Shown here: positions 7,411 to 16,893 of the stretch, in pieces
Numbering within the stretch: the first letter of the stretch is position 1
Layout: each line of letters starts with the position of its first letter
NCBI GenBank assembly: GCA_035656635.1
Contig: DASRSD010000183.1
Span: 27,779 to 91,778, forward strand
Source of the DNA: Pirellulales bacterium
GTDB lineage: Bacteria; Planctomycetota; Planctomycetia; Pirellulales; JADZDJ01
Direction of reading: 5' to 3'
Length of the DNA: 64,000 nt
Translations under genes and position numbers: made by a program
The notes under the pieces: model-generated
Database searches by the model: none
Told to the model about the DNA's origin: nothing
Seen by the model: the letters and a program-made list of their open reading frames with translations, nothing else

Positions 7411-10400
7411 TTACGCCTCGGTCGAGTGCGGCGCCGAAGATTCTGGCGATGCCGTGGAGGCGAGGCTGACCGCTTGGTGTTCCGCGGAGTGTGACTTTGC
7501 GGCGCTTTGCTCGTGCGCGATGGCAGCCAGTTGCACATTTTTGTGCCGCTTGGTTTGCAATAGATTCCGCGCCAGCAGTTGGGTGCGAGTAAGCAGGCCG
7601 ATCGAAGTGACCACGCCCACGAGGCCTAGATAGAACCAAGCCGAGGTGTAATCGGGCGAAAAGACAATGAGGCACACTCCGGTTACCATACTTGCCGACG
7701 CGGTGCCGAGTGTGCTCCAAACTCGGTTCGTTCCACGACGGTGGTGGTGCGTGGCGATGGCGGCACGACTGGTGAGATTGGCAATTTCACGCATGGCGGC
7801 CAAATCATGGCTTTTTTCCGGTGCCGCGGAACGCGGTTCAAATTTTACCGGTCCAGTGGGGAGAGCCGCCGGCGAGCCTGGCGGAGGATTTTTATGTTCG
7901 CCCGTTGGCACTGCTGAGGCAACCGGTTTGGCATTTTCTGGGATGTAGGTTCGCTGTGAGGCAGACGCGGAAGCATCGCCGGTCATTCCGCGCATCCGTT
8001 CGAGCAGCCTCGCCATGTAATCGTCGACCGAGTCCTCGTTTTCCTCGTCTTCCGCAGAGGCGGACGGAGAGGTTGTGGCTTGCGCGGGCGCCGGCTCTGG
8101 CTTGAGTGTGGGAACTATCTCCGGCGGCGTTACACTCTGGTCTGCGTGAGTTCTTTCGATTACGCTTTCGTCGGGTTCTGCCTTTAACAGCGACATTGCC
8201 CGGAGCCTGGCAAACACGGCGTCGTCGCCAGAAGCCGCTGGCGTGCCAACATCCACGGCAGGAGATTGCAATGGTTCCGGCGGTTGGTGTGTTTGTAACG
8301 TTGAAGTTACGGCCGTTGCCGGCGGTTCTTCCCTAGCTGCTGCAGCAGCATCTTCCAGCTGTTTTATTGAGAGCTGTGCTTGACGATGGTTGGCATGCAG
8401 TTCTTTGTGTTCCGTTTTCAATAGGGCAAGCTCTTGTCCCAATTGCGCTGCGTGCTGGGTTAATTCCACTTCGCGCTGGGCTTTAGCTTGCTCCCATTGT
8501 GCGCGCTCGACGGCGGAATTGTGCTGTAACTTTTCTAATTCGGTGGAAAGTTGACGCACCTGTTCTTCTCGCTGGCGCGCCAGCGTTTGCAACTGCGCCA
8601 ACTTGCTGTTTTCTGCAAGCAGCGCGGTTTCGGTGGCTTGCTGGTCCTGAACCAATGCGTGGCGTTGTTCGTTCAGCGCCGCTTGCTTCAGGGTCAAGTT
8701 TTGTTGCTCGAGGGCCAAGTTTTGTTTGGCTGCCTCCAGCTCGGTTTGGCGCGCGGCAAGCGTGATCTGCAGTTGTTCGATTTCTTGCCGAGTTACAGCG
8801 AAAGCCTGTTGCCTCTGCTGAAGTTCATTCCGTGCTAAGGCGAGCGATTGCTGTTGCTCTTCGAAGGTTGTTTGGCACGTTTGCAGCTTAAATTGTTCGT
8901 CGTCCAGCGAATGCTGACGGCGATCTAATTCTTGCTTCTGTTCCTCGAGCGCATGCTGGCGTTGGTCGGCTGTTTGTTGACGTTGCTCTAAAGTCTGCTG
9001 GCGATGATCCAGGGCTTGGCGCCTTTGGTCCAACAAGTGCTGCTGTTCGTCCAGCGCCTGCTGGCGCTGCTGCTGCATACGCTCCCGTTCATCCAGCGCC
9101 TGCTGACGTTGTTCCGCGGTGTGTTGCCGTTGCTCAACTGCATTTTGTTGTTCGGCACAGCAGGCGAATTGGGTTTTCAGCTCTTGATGCCGCTGATGGA
9201 GTGCCAACTGTTGTTCGGCCAGTGAGGCTGCCAAAACTTCAAGTTTGGCACGTTGAGCTTGCAGCTTGCTGGCTAAGCCGGTTTGGTCTGCTTCCCAGCT
9301 AGCCCTTTGCGCTTGCAGGCCTTCGATTTGTGTTTCCCAAGCGTAGCGTTGCGCTTCCCAGGCGGACTGGTCAGATTCCCAGTCAGTCTTGGCCGCCTCA
9401 TAACGGGCACGTTCTGATTCCCACGCGCCGCGCTCGGATTCCCAGCGCGCGCGTTCCTGTTCCCAAGCAGATTGTTCCGTTTCCCAGCCGGTCTTGTTCG
9501 CTTCATAACGGGCGCGTTCGGCTTCCCAGTCGGTCTTGGTTGCTTCATAGCGGACGCGTTCGGCTTCCCAAGCCTGTTGCTGCACCTGCCAGGCTTGCCG
9601 CTCGGCGTCGAATCGGGTTTGTTCCGTTTGGAGTTGATCGCGAAGGGCCGCAATATCGGCTTGAACAGCGGATGGTCTCGACAAATCAATTGCCGCGACA
9701 GCATCCTGAAACTCCTGCTCTCGTCGCGCCAAATCTGCAGCTTGAGTTTCAATGGCTGCGGCATGCTCCCCTAACTGTGTTTCCTGATTGGCCAGCCGCG
9801 ATTCAAATTCTTGCAGCCGAGCAAGTTGTTCGGCTATCTGGGCTTCGTTTTGGTCAATCGATTGTTTGCGCTGGACTAAATCGGCTTCCACCTGCTGGAG
9901 TGCGGCTTCCTTTTGCAGGCAATCGTCGTTCCAGTGTTGTTTCTCAACCTCGAGCACGGCGCGATGGGACTTAAAATCGTCTCCCGCCTGTTGGAGCGAG
10001 ATTTGTTGCTGCTGGAAAGCTGTTTCTTCTTGGGCCCGTTGATTTAGCCATTGATGCTGTTCCGCTTCGAACGCCGCCTGTTGGTCTTGGAGTTCGGCAC
10101 AGTGTTGTTGCAGGGCAGCCTCCTGCTGTTGCAAAGCAGCTTCCTGCTGGCGTGATTTTTCTTCCCAATTATGTCGCTGGGTTTCCAGCATTGCGCGCTG
10201 GGCTTCCAGTTCGGCTTCGCGCTGCTGGATAGCGTCCTGGCGGTGTTGAAATGCCGTATCGAGCTGTGAATTGTGGTCGCGCCAATGGTTCCGTTCTGCT
10301 TCGAAGGCAACGCGCTCGGCTTCGAACCCAAGTTCGCGCTGGTGGAGAGCCTCATTTTGCTGCTGCCACGACGCATCATTATGCAGGCTTTGCTCTTCCC

Positions 10401-11718
10401 ATTGGCGCCGCTGGGTTTCCAGTTCAGCTTCGCGCTGCTGGATAGCGTCCTGACGGTGTTGCAAGTCCGCATCTAGCTGCGAATTGTGGTCTCGCCGATG
10501 GTCCCGTTCTGCTTCGAAGGCAAGGCGCTCGGCTTGGAGCTCAAGTTCGCGCTGGTGGAGACCCTCTTTTTGCTGCTGCCACGACGCATCATTATGCAGG
10601 CTTTGCCCTTCCCATTGGCGTCGCGCGGTTTCCAGCATTGCACGTTGGGCTTCCATCTCGGCTTCGCGCTGCTGGATAGCGTCCTGGCGGTATTGCAAGG
10701 CCGTATCGAGCTGTGAATTGTGGTCTCGCCGATCGTCCTGTTCTGCTTCGAAGGCAAGGCGCTCGGCTTGGAGCTCAAGTTCGCGCTGGTGGAGACCCTG
10801 ATTTTGCTGCTGCCATGACGTGTCGTTCTGCAGGCGTTGCTCTTCCCAATAGTGCCGCTGTGCATTCAGTTCCGTCTGTTGCAACTCCAGTTCCGCCTCG
10901 CGCTGTTGAAGTGCGGCAAGCTGATTTTGGAACAGCGCTGTCTGCTGGGAATTCTGTTCGTGCCAACTGTGCCGTTCGGTTTCGAGCGCCGCACAGCGAT
11001 TTTCAAACTCGTTTTGATGTTCTCGAAACGCAGCTTCCTGTTGCAGCAAGACCGCTTTTTGCCCTTGGCATTGTTCGTGCAACGCTTGTCGTTCGTTTTC
11101 GAGCTGCGTTCGCAGTGCTTCGAGTTCCGCTTCGCGCTGGATGAGCCGATGGAGCTCCTCCTGCATCTGCGCACGGTCTTGGTCCAACGAATCCTGCTGT
11201 TCTAAAGCAGCCACGCGCCATTCCTGCTCGGCCTGCTTGGCGAGAAGCTGGTCCCGATCGCTGTTGTCCTGCCACTGTCGCCGCTGTTCCTTGAGGGCCG
11301 CCAAATCAGTTTGCAGTTCCGCCAACATGCGCTCCAGTTGCTCGGATTCGCCCGACGGTTCAGTCGTTGAAAGCGCGTCGAAATTCTCATCGACAACTTC
11401 AAATTCGATCGGCCCCACCGCCAATCGGTCATGCAGACGCAGCGGCGCCTCATCGAACATGCATTCATTTAGCCGGGTATCCAAAGTCCATCGGCGAATA
11501 ACGGTTTGCTTGGCGCCGCGTAGAATCACGCAATGCAAGGGTGCAATTCCGGGCGCTTTCACGCGCAGTGTGCATTGTCGCGAGGAACCAATGGTAACCT
11601 TTGGAGAAAGTAGCCGAACGAGTTGCCCATCGCGCTGGCTGCCGCACACGCGCAAGGTGAGCGCTGTCGGGGGATTTCCCAACAACGATCGACGCGGTGC
11701 AGCGGCGGTGGCCGGCAT
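7411..11718 (-). CDS. giant FHA / coiled-coil / membrane-anchored protein
   Basis: About 1435 residues. The N-terminus carries an FHA-like domain (TLRVCGS... VTIGSSRQCTL ... PLHCVILR ... LNECMF), but the usual GR and SxxH phosphothreonine contacts are altered. Roughly residues 130-1170 are a Gln/Glu/Arg-rich coiled coil with regular seven-residue spacing: near-identical 71-78-residue repeats, a stretch with Trp or Tyr about every seven residues (AWEAERVRYEATKTDWEAER), and a stretch of QxxLxxR heptads. An acidic/proline-rich linker with SVDDYMARLLERM precedes two adjacent C-terminal membrane segments. It is probably a long scaffold tethered to a membrane. The ATG at 11718 was chosen; a TTG at 11772 would add 18 residues. 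The function is unknown. Confidence 0.8.
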   Translation of the reverse strand: MPATAAAPRRSLLGNPPTALTLRVCGSQRDGQLVRLLSPKVTIGSSRQCTLRVKAPGIAPLHCVILRGAKQTVIRRWTLDTRLNECMFDEAPLRLHDRLAVGPIEFEVVDENFDALSTTEPSGESEQLERMLAELQTDLAALKEQRRQWQDNSDRDQLLAKQAEQEWRVAALEQQDSLDQDRAQMQEELHRLIQREAELEALRTQLENERQALHEQCQGQKAVLLQQEAAFREHQNEFENRCAALETERHSWHEQNSQQTALFQNQLAALQQREAELELQQTELNAQRHYWEEQRLQNDTSWQQQNQGLHQRELELQAERLAFEAEQDDRRDHNSQLDTALQYRQDAIQQREAEMEAQRAMLETARRQWEGQSLHNDASWQQQKEGLHQRELELQAERLAFEAERDHRRDHNSQLDADLQHRQDAIQQREAELETQRRQWEEQSLHNDASWQQQNEALHQRELGFEAERVAFEAERNHWRDHNSQLDTAFQHRQDAIQQREAELEAQRAMLETQRHNWEEKSRQQEAALQQQEAALQQHCAELQDQQAAFEAEQHQWLNQRAQEETAFQQQQISLQQAGDDFKSHRAVLEVEKQHWNDDCLQKEAALQQVEADLVQRKQSIDQNEAQIAEQLARLQEFESRLANQETQLGEHAAAIETQAADLARREQEFQDAVAAIDLSRPSAVQADIAALRDQLQTEQTRFDAERQAWQVQQQAWEAERVRYEATKTDWEAERARYEANKTGWETEQSAWEQERARWESERGAWESERARYEAAKTDWESDQSAWEAQRYAWETQIEGLQAQRASWEADQTGLASKLQAQRAKLEVLAASLAEQQLALHQRHQELKTQFACCAEQQNAVEQRQHTAEQRQQALDERERMQQQRQQALDEQQHLLDQRRQALDHRQQTLEQRQQTADQRQHALEEQKQELDRRQHSLDDEQFKLQTCQTTFEEQQQSLALARNELQQRQQAFAVTRQEIEQLQITLAARQTELEAAKQNLALEQQNLTLKQAALNEQRHALVQDQQATETALLAENSKLAQLQTLARQREEQVRQLSTELEKLQHNSAVERAQWEQAKAQREVELTQHAAQLGQELALLKTEHKELHANHRQAQLSIKQLEDAAAAAREEPPATAVTSTLQTHQPPEPLQSPAVDVGTPAASGDDAVFARLRAMSLLKAEPDESVIERTHADQSVTPPEIVPTLKPEPAPAQATTSPSASAEDEENEDSVDDYMARLLERMRGMTGDASASASQRTYIPENAKPVASAVPTGEHKNPPPGSPAALPTGPVKFEPRSAAPEKSHDLAAMREIANLTSRAAIATHHHRRGTNRVWSTLGTASASMVTGVCLIVFSPDYTSAWFYLGLVGVVTSIGLLTRTQLLARNLLQTKRHKNVQLAAIAHEQSAAKSHSAEHQAVSLASTASPESSAPHSTEA
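10205..10835 (-). repeat. three near-identical coding repeats in the coiled coil
   Basis: Three copies of a unit containing NDxSWQQQ, HQRELxxxAERxAFEAE, RDHNSQLD and RQDAIQQREAE occur head to tail. The periods are 78 and 71 residues (234 and 213 bp), a difference of exactly one heptad, so the coiled-coil register is kept. The DNA itself is highly similar between copies, which points to recent duplication or recombination. The boundaries are approximate. Confidence 0.75.
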
Positions 11719-11772
11719 AGATGCAGAGCCTAAGCGAAGTGATGCAATCCGCAAGCGCGGCCTGAGCGACAA

Positions 11773-12585
11773 CGCCTAGGCCGTAAACTGCGAATTTCAT
11801 TGGAGATGTAGCTTATGCTGTCGCCCGGGTCAAAATCCGAAGCTCGGAATGTACGCCGGCATCGTCAAACCGGCCGCAGTGGCAGTGCTCATTTCTGGTT
11901 CGCTAGCAGCCGCACAATTCTGTGCCGTTGCCGTCTTTTCGGCAGAAATGGCTGCACCTGCTGGCCGAATTTGCCGATTATCCCATAGCGACCGGCGACC
12001 GGTCGTCGTAATCGTTACGGTCGGAAAAATTGAATCAGCCTTGTTCTTGGCGCACAGAAATCGTCCGCCGCCACGGACAAGTTCGCAGCGGCAATTTGTT
12101 TTTTCAGCGATGTTTTCTGGTGGTGGGTTTGTGAATTTTGTCACTTAAGTGTCCAAGTCGCGGTGGCTCGCATCATTGGGCATTGTCAGTTATTGCGAGA
12201 TCAAAATACTTGGCCGATTTCGCCGGACGCCTATGATGTTTTGCCGAAAAATGGTGCCCTATGGTTTGTAAAACGTTAAAAATCAAGTTTTTAGAAATTT
12301 ACCAGAGTCTGACGACCCAATTCGTCGGATTCACGTACTATATTTGGTTTGCTAACCACAGGCGACCGCAGCCTGTATATGTGGAGTCGTGGAACAATAG
12401 TGAACGAGGTCACAGAAAATTTTGACGGTTGAGCACGTTGTTTGAAGGGGGTTGAGGCACGCAGGTTCAATGTTCGGGGTGAATTTCAGCCGCCGTGGTC
12501 TAGGGCGGCGCGACCCAGTTCTTGGGCCCGGGCGGTCTCCAATAACTTTCTGCTTCCGCCGGCCGTCGGGTAAAGGGTAACCCAC
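11773..12585. other. intergenic region with no convincing gene
   Basis: These 0.8 kb separate the FHA/coiled-coil gene (leftward) from the DksA-type gene (rightward), so they should hold divergent promoters. Visible structure: a perfect 10-bp palindrome CACTTAAGTG (12142-12151), a small GACGA/TCGTC hairpin near 12310, and an AT-rich stretch at about 12230-12350. Two overlapping open frames on opposite strands (11830-12148) show no protein family features and were not accepted. Confidence 0.5.
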
Positions 12586-13032
12586 ATGGCACGTAAAGAT
12601 GCACTGGTCAACATGCGTCAAATTTTGATCAAGCGGCGCGACGCCCTCCGCAAAGCGCTGGCGGGCGACTTGAGTTTGCTCAAGGAGTTGCGGGCTCAAA
12701 CGGCCGGCGACTTGGTCGATGCCGCCTTGGACTCGGCGCAAGATGAAATTAGCTCCCAGTTGGCGGAGGTCGAAAGCCGCGAACTGGCGAATGTCGAAAA
12801 CGCGTTGGAACGGATGCGCACTGGGAACTATGGCGTGTGCGAAGGCTGTAGTTGTAAAATCCCAATTGCCCGGCTCAATGCCTTGCCGTACGCCACCTAT
12901 TGCATTCAATGTGCCCGCGAGGTCGAGAAGTACGGTTCGGCCGGCGGCCACGACCAAGATTGGGGCCGAATCAGCGATTCCGGCGGCGAATCGGAAGCCA
13001 CGCTCGATGACATCGAGTTGGATGTTTCGTAA
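12586..13032 (+). CDS. DksA/TraR-type zinc-finger protein
   Basis: This 148-residue protein has an N-terminal helical coiled-coil region (ELRAQTAGDLVDAALDS... VESRELANVENALERM) followed by a C4 zinc finger with Cys85, Cys88, Cys106 and Cys109 in YGVCEGCSCK and YCIQC. This is the layout of DksA/TraR proteins, which bind RNA polymerase through the secondary channel and modulate initiation, often with ppGpp. The DxxDA acidic tip of E. coli DksA corresponds here to DLVDAALDS, so DksA-like activity is plausible. The ATG follows a GGGTAA stretch; no strong Shine-Dalgarno is seen. The acidic tail after the zinc finger is longer than usual. HtrA follows 230 bp downstream. Confidence 0.88.
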   Translation: MARKDALVNMRQILIKRRDALRKALAGDLSLLKELRAQTAGDLVDAALDSAQDEISSQLAEVESRELANVENALERMRTGNYGVCEGCSCKIPIARLNALPYATYCIQCAREVEKYGSAGGHDQDWGRISDSGGESEATLDDIELDVS

Positions 13033-13260
13033 CCGGCGGGTTTCCTTCCCAGCGGCAGATTCAGCCAATTCGAGTTTCCAGGGAGGGCGGCGCGACAGCC
13101 CACCGAAGCATTTATCTTCGGTCCGGCCAACGCATCGCCCTCCCATTTTGTTGCGCCCGCGGAATTTCTCAGCATAATTTTCCCGCGGGGCGCATTTTAC
13201 GGGCGGCTTAAGATTTGGCATACTTAGTTGTTTGAGGGGTTTTTGCTTCGGAGTTTTTGT

Positions 13261-14439
13261 ATGGTTGCAGCGCGATTGATCGAAGCCGGCCGGGTCCGCA
13301 AAAATTGGCTTGCCGGGTTGGTGCTGGGCACGTTTTTGAGCTCTTGGCTGGCGGCCGCCCCGGCGGCTTTGGCCCAGCAGTGGAACGAAAAAGAACCGAC
13401 TCCCGAAGAACGCGCCAAGCAGTTCGATGATTTGGCGGTGGAATCGGAGCGGTTGCAGCAGGCCGGCAACGTGCTGCGAAAGGTTTCGCACCTTGTGAAG
13501 CCGTCCGTGGTGCACATCGATTCGGTTCGCAAAGATCGCTACGCGCGCAAGGAAGAAGATGCCGGCTCCGGCACCATTCTCCAATTCGGCGAGAAGTTTT
13601 ACGTGCTCACCAATCGCCACGTCATTCGCGATGCCACCAGCGACAACATCACCATTAAGTTGGCCGATGGCCGCGAAATTCATCCTGTCCGCATTTGGGC
13701 CGATCAGCCCACCGATATTGCCGTCGTCAGCATTCAAGGCTCGAACCTGGTGCCGGCCCGCGTCGGCAACAGCGACGATATCGATGTCGGCGATTTCGTG
13801 CTGGCCGTCGGCAGCCCGTTCGGGCTGAGTCAGTCGGTCACGTTTGGCATTATCAGCGCCAAAGGCCGGCGCGATTTGGAATTGGACGAAGGCTCCAAAG
13901 ATATTCTGAAATTTCAAGATTTCTTCCAGACCGATGCTCCCATCAATCCCGGCAACAGCGGCGGACCGCTGGTGAACATGAAGGGAGAAGTCATCGGTAT
14001 GAACACGGCCATTGCCTCCAGCACCAATAGCAGCGCCGGCGTGGGCTTTACCATTCCCATCGACATGGCGATGATTGTCGCCAAGCAACTCATCGACCAC
14101 GGCACGGTGACCCGCGCTTACTTGGGCGTGGTGTTTTACAACAAGGAAAAAGACAAGGACAAATTCTCGGCCGCCGAGTTTATTAAAATTGGCTTGCCGC
14201 GCCCCGAGGGGGCCAGGCTTGCCGGCGTGGTGTCCAAGTCGCCGGCCGAAGCGGCCAAGCTCCAGCGCGATGACATCATTCTGGAATTCAACGGCGTGCC
14301 GATCGAGGACGACAGCCACCTCATGTTCCTCGTGAGCCTGATCGAAGTCGGCAAAGACGTGCCCATCACCGTGTTCCGCGCCGGGCAACCCATCCACCTG
14401 TCGGTCAAAGTCGGCGACCGGGCCGATTACCCCGAGTGA
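13261..14439 (+). CDS. HtrA/DegP-type periplasmic serine protease
   Basis: This 392-residue protease has a signal peptide (NWLAGLVLGTFLSSWLAAAP, likely cleaved after ALA) and a trypsin-like S1C domain. The catalytic triad is readable: His120 in TNRHVIRD, Asp152 in DIAVVSI and Ser233 in NPGNSGGPLV. One PDZ domain follows (GARLAGVVSKSPAEAAKL, DDIILEFNGVPI). The family degrades or refolds damaged envelope proteins. It has one PDZ domain, as in DegS, but a cleavable-looking signal. The ATG at 13261 is preceded by GGAG with a 7-nt spacer, which decides it over a TTG at 13228. Confidence 0.92.
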   Translation: MVAARLIEAGRVRKNWLAGLVLGTFLSSWLAAAPAALAQQWNEKEPTPEERAKQFDDLAVESERLQQAGNVLRKVSHLVKPSVVHIDSVRKDRYARKEEDAGSGTILQFGEKFYVLTNRHVIRDATSDNITIKLADGREIHPVRIWADQPTDIAVVSIQGSNLVPARVGNSDDIDVGDFVLAVGSPFGLSQSVTFGIISAKGRRDLELDEGSKDILKFQDFFQTDAPINPGNSGGPLVNMKGEVIGMNTAIASSTNSSAGVGFTIPIDMAMIVAKQLIDHGTVTRAYLGVVFYNKEKDKDKFSAAEFIKIGLPRPEGARLAGVVSKSPAEAAKLQRDDIILEFNGVPIEDDSHLMFLVSLIEVGKDVPITVFRAGQPIHLSVKVGDRADYPE

Positions 14440-14775
14440 TGGCCCGCTAGCCTGTGCGATGGCGGCCTTCTCCGCGTGCCTCGGCCTGCTGCAATGCTGT
14501 GCCGTGTTGTCGGATTGGTCCCGTAAAATCTGACCTCGCAAAAGAGCTTTCGGACAAAACTCTTGAATTTTGCACAGGCCAGCCATCGCAGCCCACGGCG
14601 TTTGCCGAGCGGCGCGGTTGGCAGGCACGTCAGAATTCAAAGCATTTGCGTCCATAGGTGCGAGTTGTTGATTGATTTCCGTTGGTGTTTTCAAGTTTGA
14701 ATTTTGCGAATCACTCAGGGTAACGAGTGCAACGTGGCGGCCGGCCTCTAGCGCAGCACGCCTGGTTTTCTCACA

Positions 14776-14924
14776 CCGCGGCGGTAGTGATGCATTTTGA
14801 AGTGAGCTGCATTCGGTGGCCGGGGTCGAGTGCCGCCGAGCCCCCGGAATGCTGCCCGCTGGGGGCTCCCTTCGGTCGACCCCAGCCACCCTGCGGAAGC
14901 AAAGTGCATCACGACCCACCGCGG
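14776..14924. repeat. 149-bp imperfect palindromic element
   Basis: Two arms of about 60 bp (14776-14834 and 14861-14924) are inverted copies. CCGCGG opens the left arm and closes the right one; GTGATGCA (14787) pairs with TGCATCAC (14905); GGTGGCCGGGGTCGA pairs with TCGACCCCAGCCACC; and GAGCCCCCGG pairs approximately with CTGGGGGCTC. The sum of paired positions stays constant to within 1 nt, so it can fold into one long cruciform or hairpin. GAAGTGAGC occurs just inside the left arm and, inverted, just outside the right arm. No open frame is present; it resembles a MITE-like or REP-like element. Confidence 0.7.
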
Positions 14925-15220
14925 CTCACTTCTTTCAATCACCGCCACCGAAGAATTAAACTGCCCAAGGCCTGAGTTTTTCCGGTGCGGGCCATCCCAG
15001 CGGCAATCCGCCGTCCTCGGGCCAAGCACTATACCAAATGAGTGGCCCAATTTTCCCAAAAAATCTGTGGGCCCGGTTGGTATATTAGAGAGAAACTAAT
15101 TTCACGCCTGGAGTGCATGACCCACTTGGCTAACGGAGATCGAATATTTACTTAAGCTTCCAACTGCAAGCTGAAACTGCTTGCGGCCATGAATTGCCAT
15201 CGGATGTCAAAAAATTACGC

Positions 15221-15251
<31 letters not shown>

Positions 15252-15260
15252 GTGCGCATG

Positions 15261-15294
15261 AAAAAAACCGCCGTGGAGGATTCACACACGGCGG
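15261..15294 (-). terminator. intrinsic terminator of the small secreted peptide gene
   Basis: On the minus strand CCGCCGTG (15294-15287) pairs with CACGGCGG (15275-15268) and is followed by seven T (15267-15261). It lies 18 bp past the stop codon of the leftward small gene, as expected for its rho-independent terminator. Confidence 0.85.
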
Positions 15295-15312
15295 CTCGAG
15301 ATTCGAGAATTG

Positions 15313-15543
15313 TCAGGCTGGCTTGGGTGTTCCCTGGTCAGCAGAAGGCGTTGGCGTCGCCGGTGCTGACTGTACGCCGGAACCGCCCCGCCGACGCCGT
15401 AAGATATGTGCAATAAGTGTAGAGGAGTCGGGCCCAGCAGCGGAAATACTAGCGTGGCCGGCAATTCCGCTCACTTGAACATCCGTCGTTGTGCACAGAG
15501 CGGCGACCAATAACGCAGCGGCAAACAAAATCCTTTTTCGCAT
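15313..15543 (-). CDS. small secreted peptide, unknown function
   Basis: This 76-residue protein starts MRKRILFAAALLVAALC, a clear Sec signal peptide with two basic residues and a hydrophobic core. The remainder (SGIAGHASISAAGPDSST, then an RRRRGGSG basic patch and a Pro/Thr/Ser-rich tail) matches no family I know. The start is fixed by GGAGG 5 nt upstream of ATG 15543; an in-frame ATG at 15555 overlaps that site and is less likely. A strong intrinsic terminator 18 bp after the stop makes this a self-contained transcription unit. Short exported peptides of this style are common in planctomycetes (recollection). Confidence 0.7.
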   Translation of the reverse strand: MRKRILFAAALLVAALCTTTDVQVSGIAGHASISAAGPDSSTLIAHILRRRRGGSGVQSAPATPTPSADQGTPKPA

Positions 15544-15742
15544 ACAAGCCTCCATTTTCTAGGGAAACAAATTACTGGGCGCAGCCGCAATGTAGTAAAT
15601 CGAGCTCTAGTTGACAACACCCCGCGCCCGGGCGTAATCGACGGGCGTCAAGTAGCAATAGTTGCTTGGTCTGAGAAACGGGGGAGAAACGGTGTCCGGT
15701 ACTATTCTCGCGCACCCAATCAGATCAGCGCGCACTGTCCAT

Positions 15743-16687
15743 TCAGCTTTCTTTGCCGGCGCGCTCCAGGCTGCGCAGAACGCAATCGTGCATGGCGGTC
15801 ATGTCGGCCTTGAGGGCCACGTCCATGTTCTGACGCCACTCGCGAATGCTTTGCCGGCGGCGGTCGAACACCACCATGCCGGCGGTCAACTCCCCTTCGG
15901 TTTCCACGTCGCCGGCTAAGCCCTCGGTTTCAAACAGTTCCGGATTGGTCACCGCTATAAGCGCGGCCACGTCGTGCAGATTAATATGCTCCTGCCCCAA
16001 CGCTTGCCGCTGGGCGCGGAAGGCAAACGGCAAAATTTTCCGCAGGAACTTGCCGGCCCGAGTGGTTTCCGGCGGCAGTTGCTCGAGCAGATCGAACGTG
16101 AAGTTCAGCTCGCTGCTGATATCCAAGGGCACCATGGTTTTGGTGGCCGCCGACTTCAGCACCCGCCGCGCGGAAAGTGGATCGCAAAAAATATTGAAAT
16201 CGGCCACTGGGCTGACCCGCCCCGGCGAATTGATGGCGCCGCCGGAAACGACCAGCCGGCCCACGAGCGAAGTAAAATCGGGATCACGCTGCATCGCCCG
16301 GCCAATGTTGGTGAGCGGGCCGAGGCAAACAATGGTAATTTCTTCCGGCGCGGCGTGCACTTCGTCGCACAAAACTTTTTCCGCCGGGTGAATGTTGGCC
16401 AGGCCGGCGAAGGGGAATTCGATGTTCCCCAGGCCGTTTTGGCCGTGCAGCACGCGGCCATCGATGGGCAATGGATTATCTTCCGGCGCGGCGCCAATCC
16501 GCGGCCAGCGCGGCGGATCCAACTGCTCCACAATAATTTGCACGTTCCGCGTGGCCTGGGCCGGAAAGACATTCCCGCCGGTTGCGGTGACGGCCACCAC
16601 TTCCAGCGTCGGATCGAACAGCGCCATCGTCAGAGCCACGGCGTCGTCGATGCCCGGATCGGTGTCGATAATCACCTTTCTGGCCAT
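15743..16687 (-). CDS. inosine-uridine-preferring nucleoside hydrolase family protein
   Basis: This 314-residue protein begins MARKVIIDTDPGIDDAVAL, whose DTDPGIDDA is the calcium-binding signature of nucleoside hydrolases, which split ribonucleosides into base and ribose. VTATGGNV, IVCLGPLTNIGRA, VSGGAINSPGRVSPVADFNIFCDPLSA and LHDVAALIAV are the other family blocks; the last supplies the usual late His-Asp pair. Length is normal. The ATG at 16687 has GGAG about 9 nt upstream on the minus strand. A role in nucleoside salvage is known for the family; the preferred base cannot be inferred. Confidence 0.9.
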   Translation of the reverse strand: MARKVIIDTDPGIDDAVALTMALFDPTLEVVAVTATGGNVFPAQATRNVQIIVEQLDPPRWPRIGAAPEDNPLPIDGRVLHGQNGLGNIEFPFAGLANIHPAEKVLCDEVHAAPEEITIVCLGPLTNIGRAMQRDPDFTSLVGRLVVSGGAINSPGRVSPVADFNIFCDPLSARRVLKSAATKTMVPLDISSELNFTFDLLEQLPPETTRAGKFLRKILPFAFRAQRQALGQEHINLHDVAALIAVTNPELFETEGLAGDVETEGELTAGMVVFDRRRQSIREWRQNMDVALKADMTAMHDCVLRSLERAGKES

Positions 16688-16893
16688 GAATTGCTGTCTC
16701 CTTCCAGCCGATGATTTTGCAGACGCCGTCCAGCGCTGGCGGCCTATGTATTGTAGGGCCGGCGGCGGGAAATGGGGAGTGGGGATAGATTGCTGGCAGG
16801 AGGAGGAGTGGGGAATGCGGAATGGGGAGTGGGAATCGCGCTGCCTCAAACCCAATAACCGTAATTTCCCGACGTGTGATATGGCTACTGCCT

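Noticed and set aside
10205..10835. CRISPR-like array of regularly spaced repeats
   Set aside because: The repeats are over 200 bp, contiguous and in frame inside a coiled-coil gene, with no spacers and no cas genes.
11830..12148. Two overlapping frames on opposite strands, one with a signal-peptide-like start
   Set aside because: They are mutually exclusive, lack ribosome sites, and neither resembles a known protein; the hydrophobic start may be chance.
12352..14919. An 855-codon open frame on the minus strand across the DksA-type and htrA genes
   Set aside because: It is antisense to two clearly conserved genes, has no family features, and spans the intergenic gap; open frames of this kind are expected from the codon bias.
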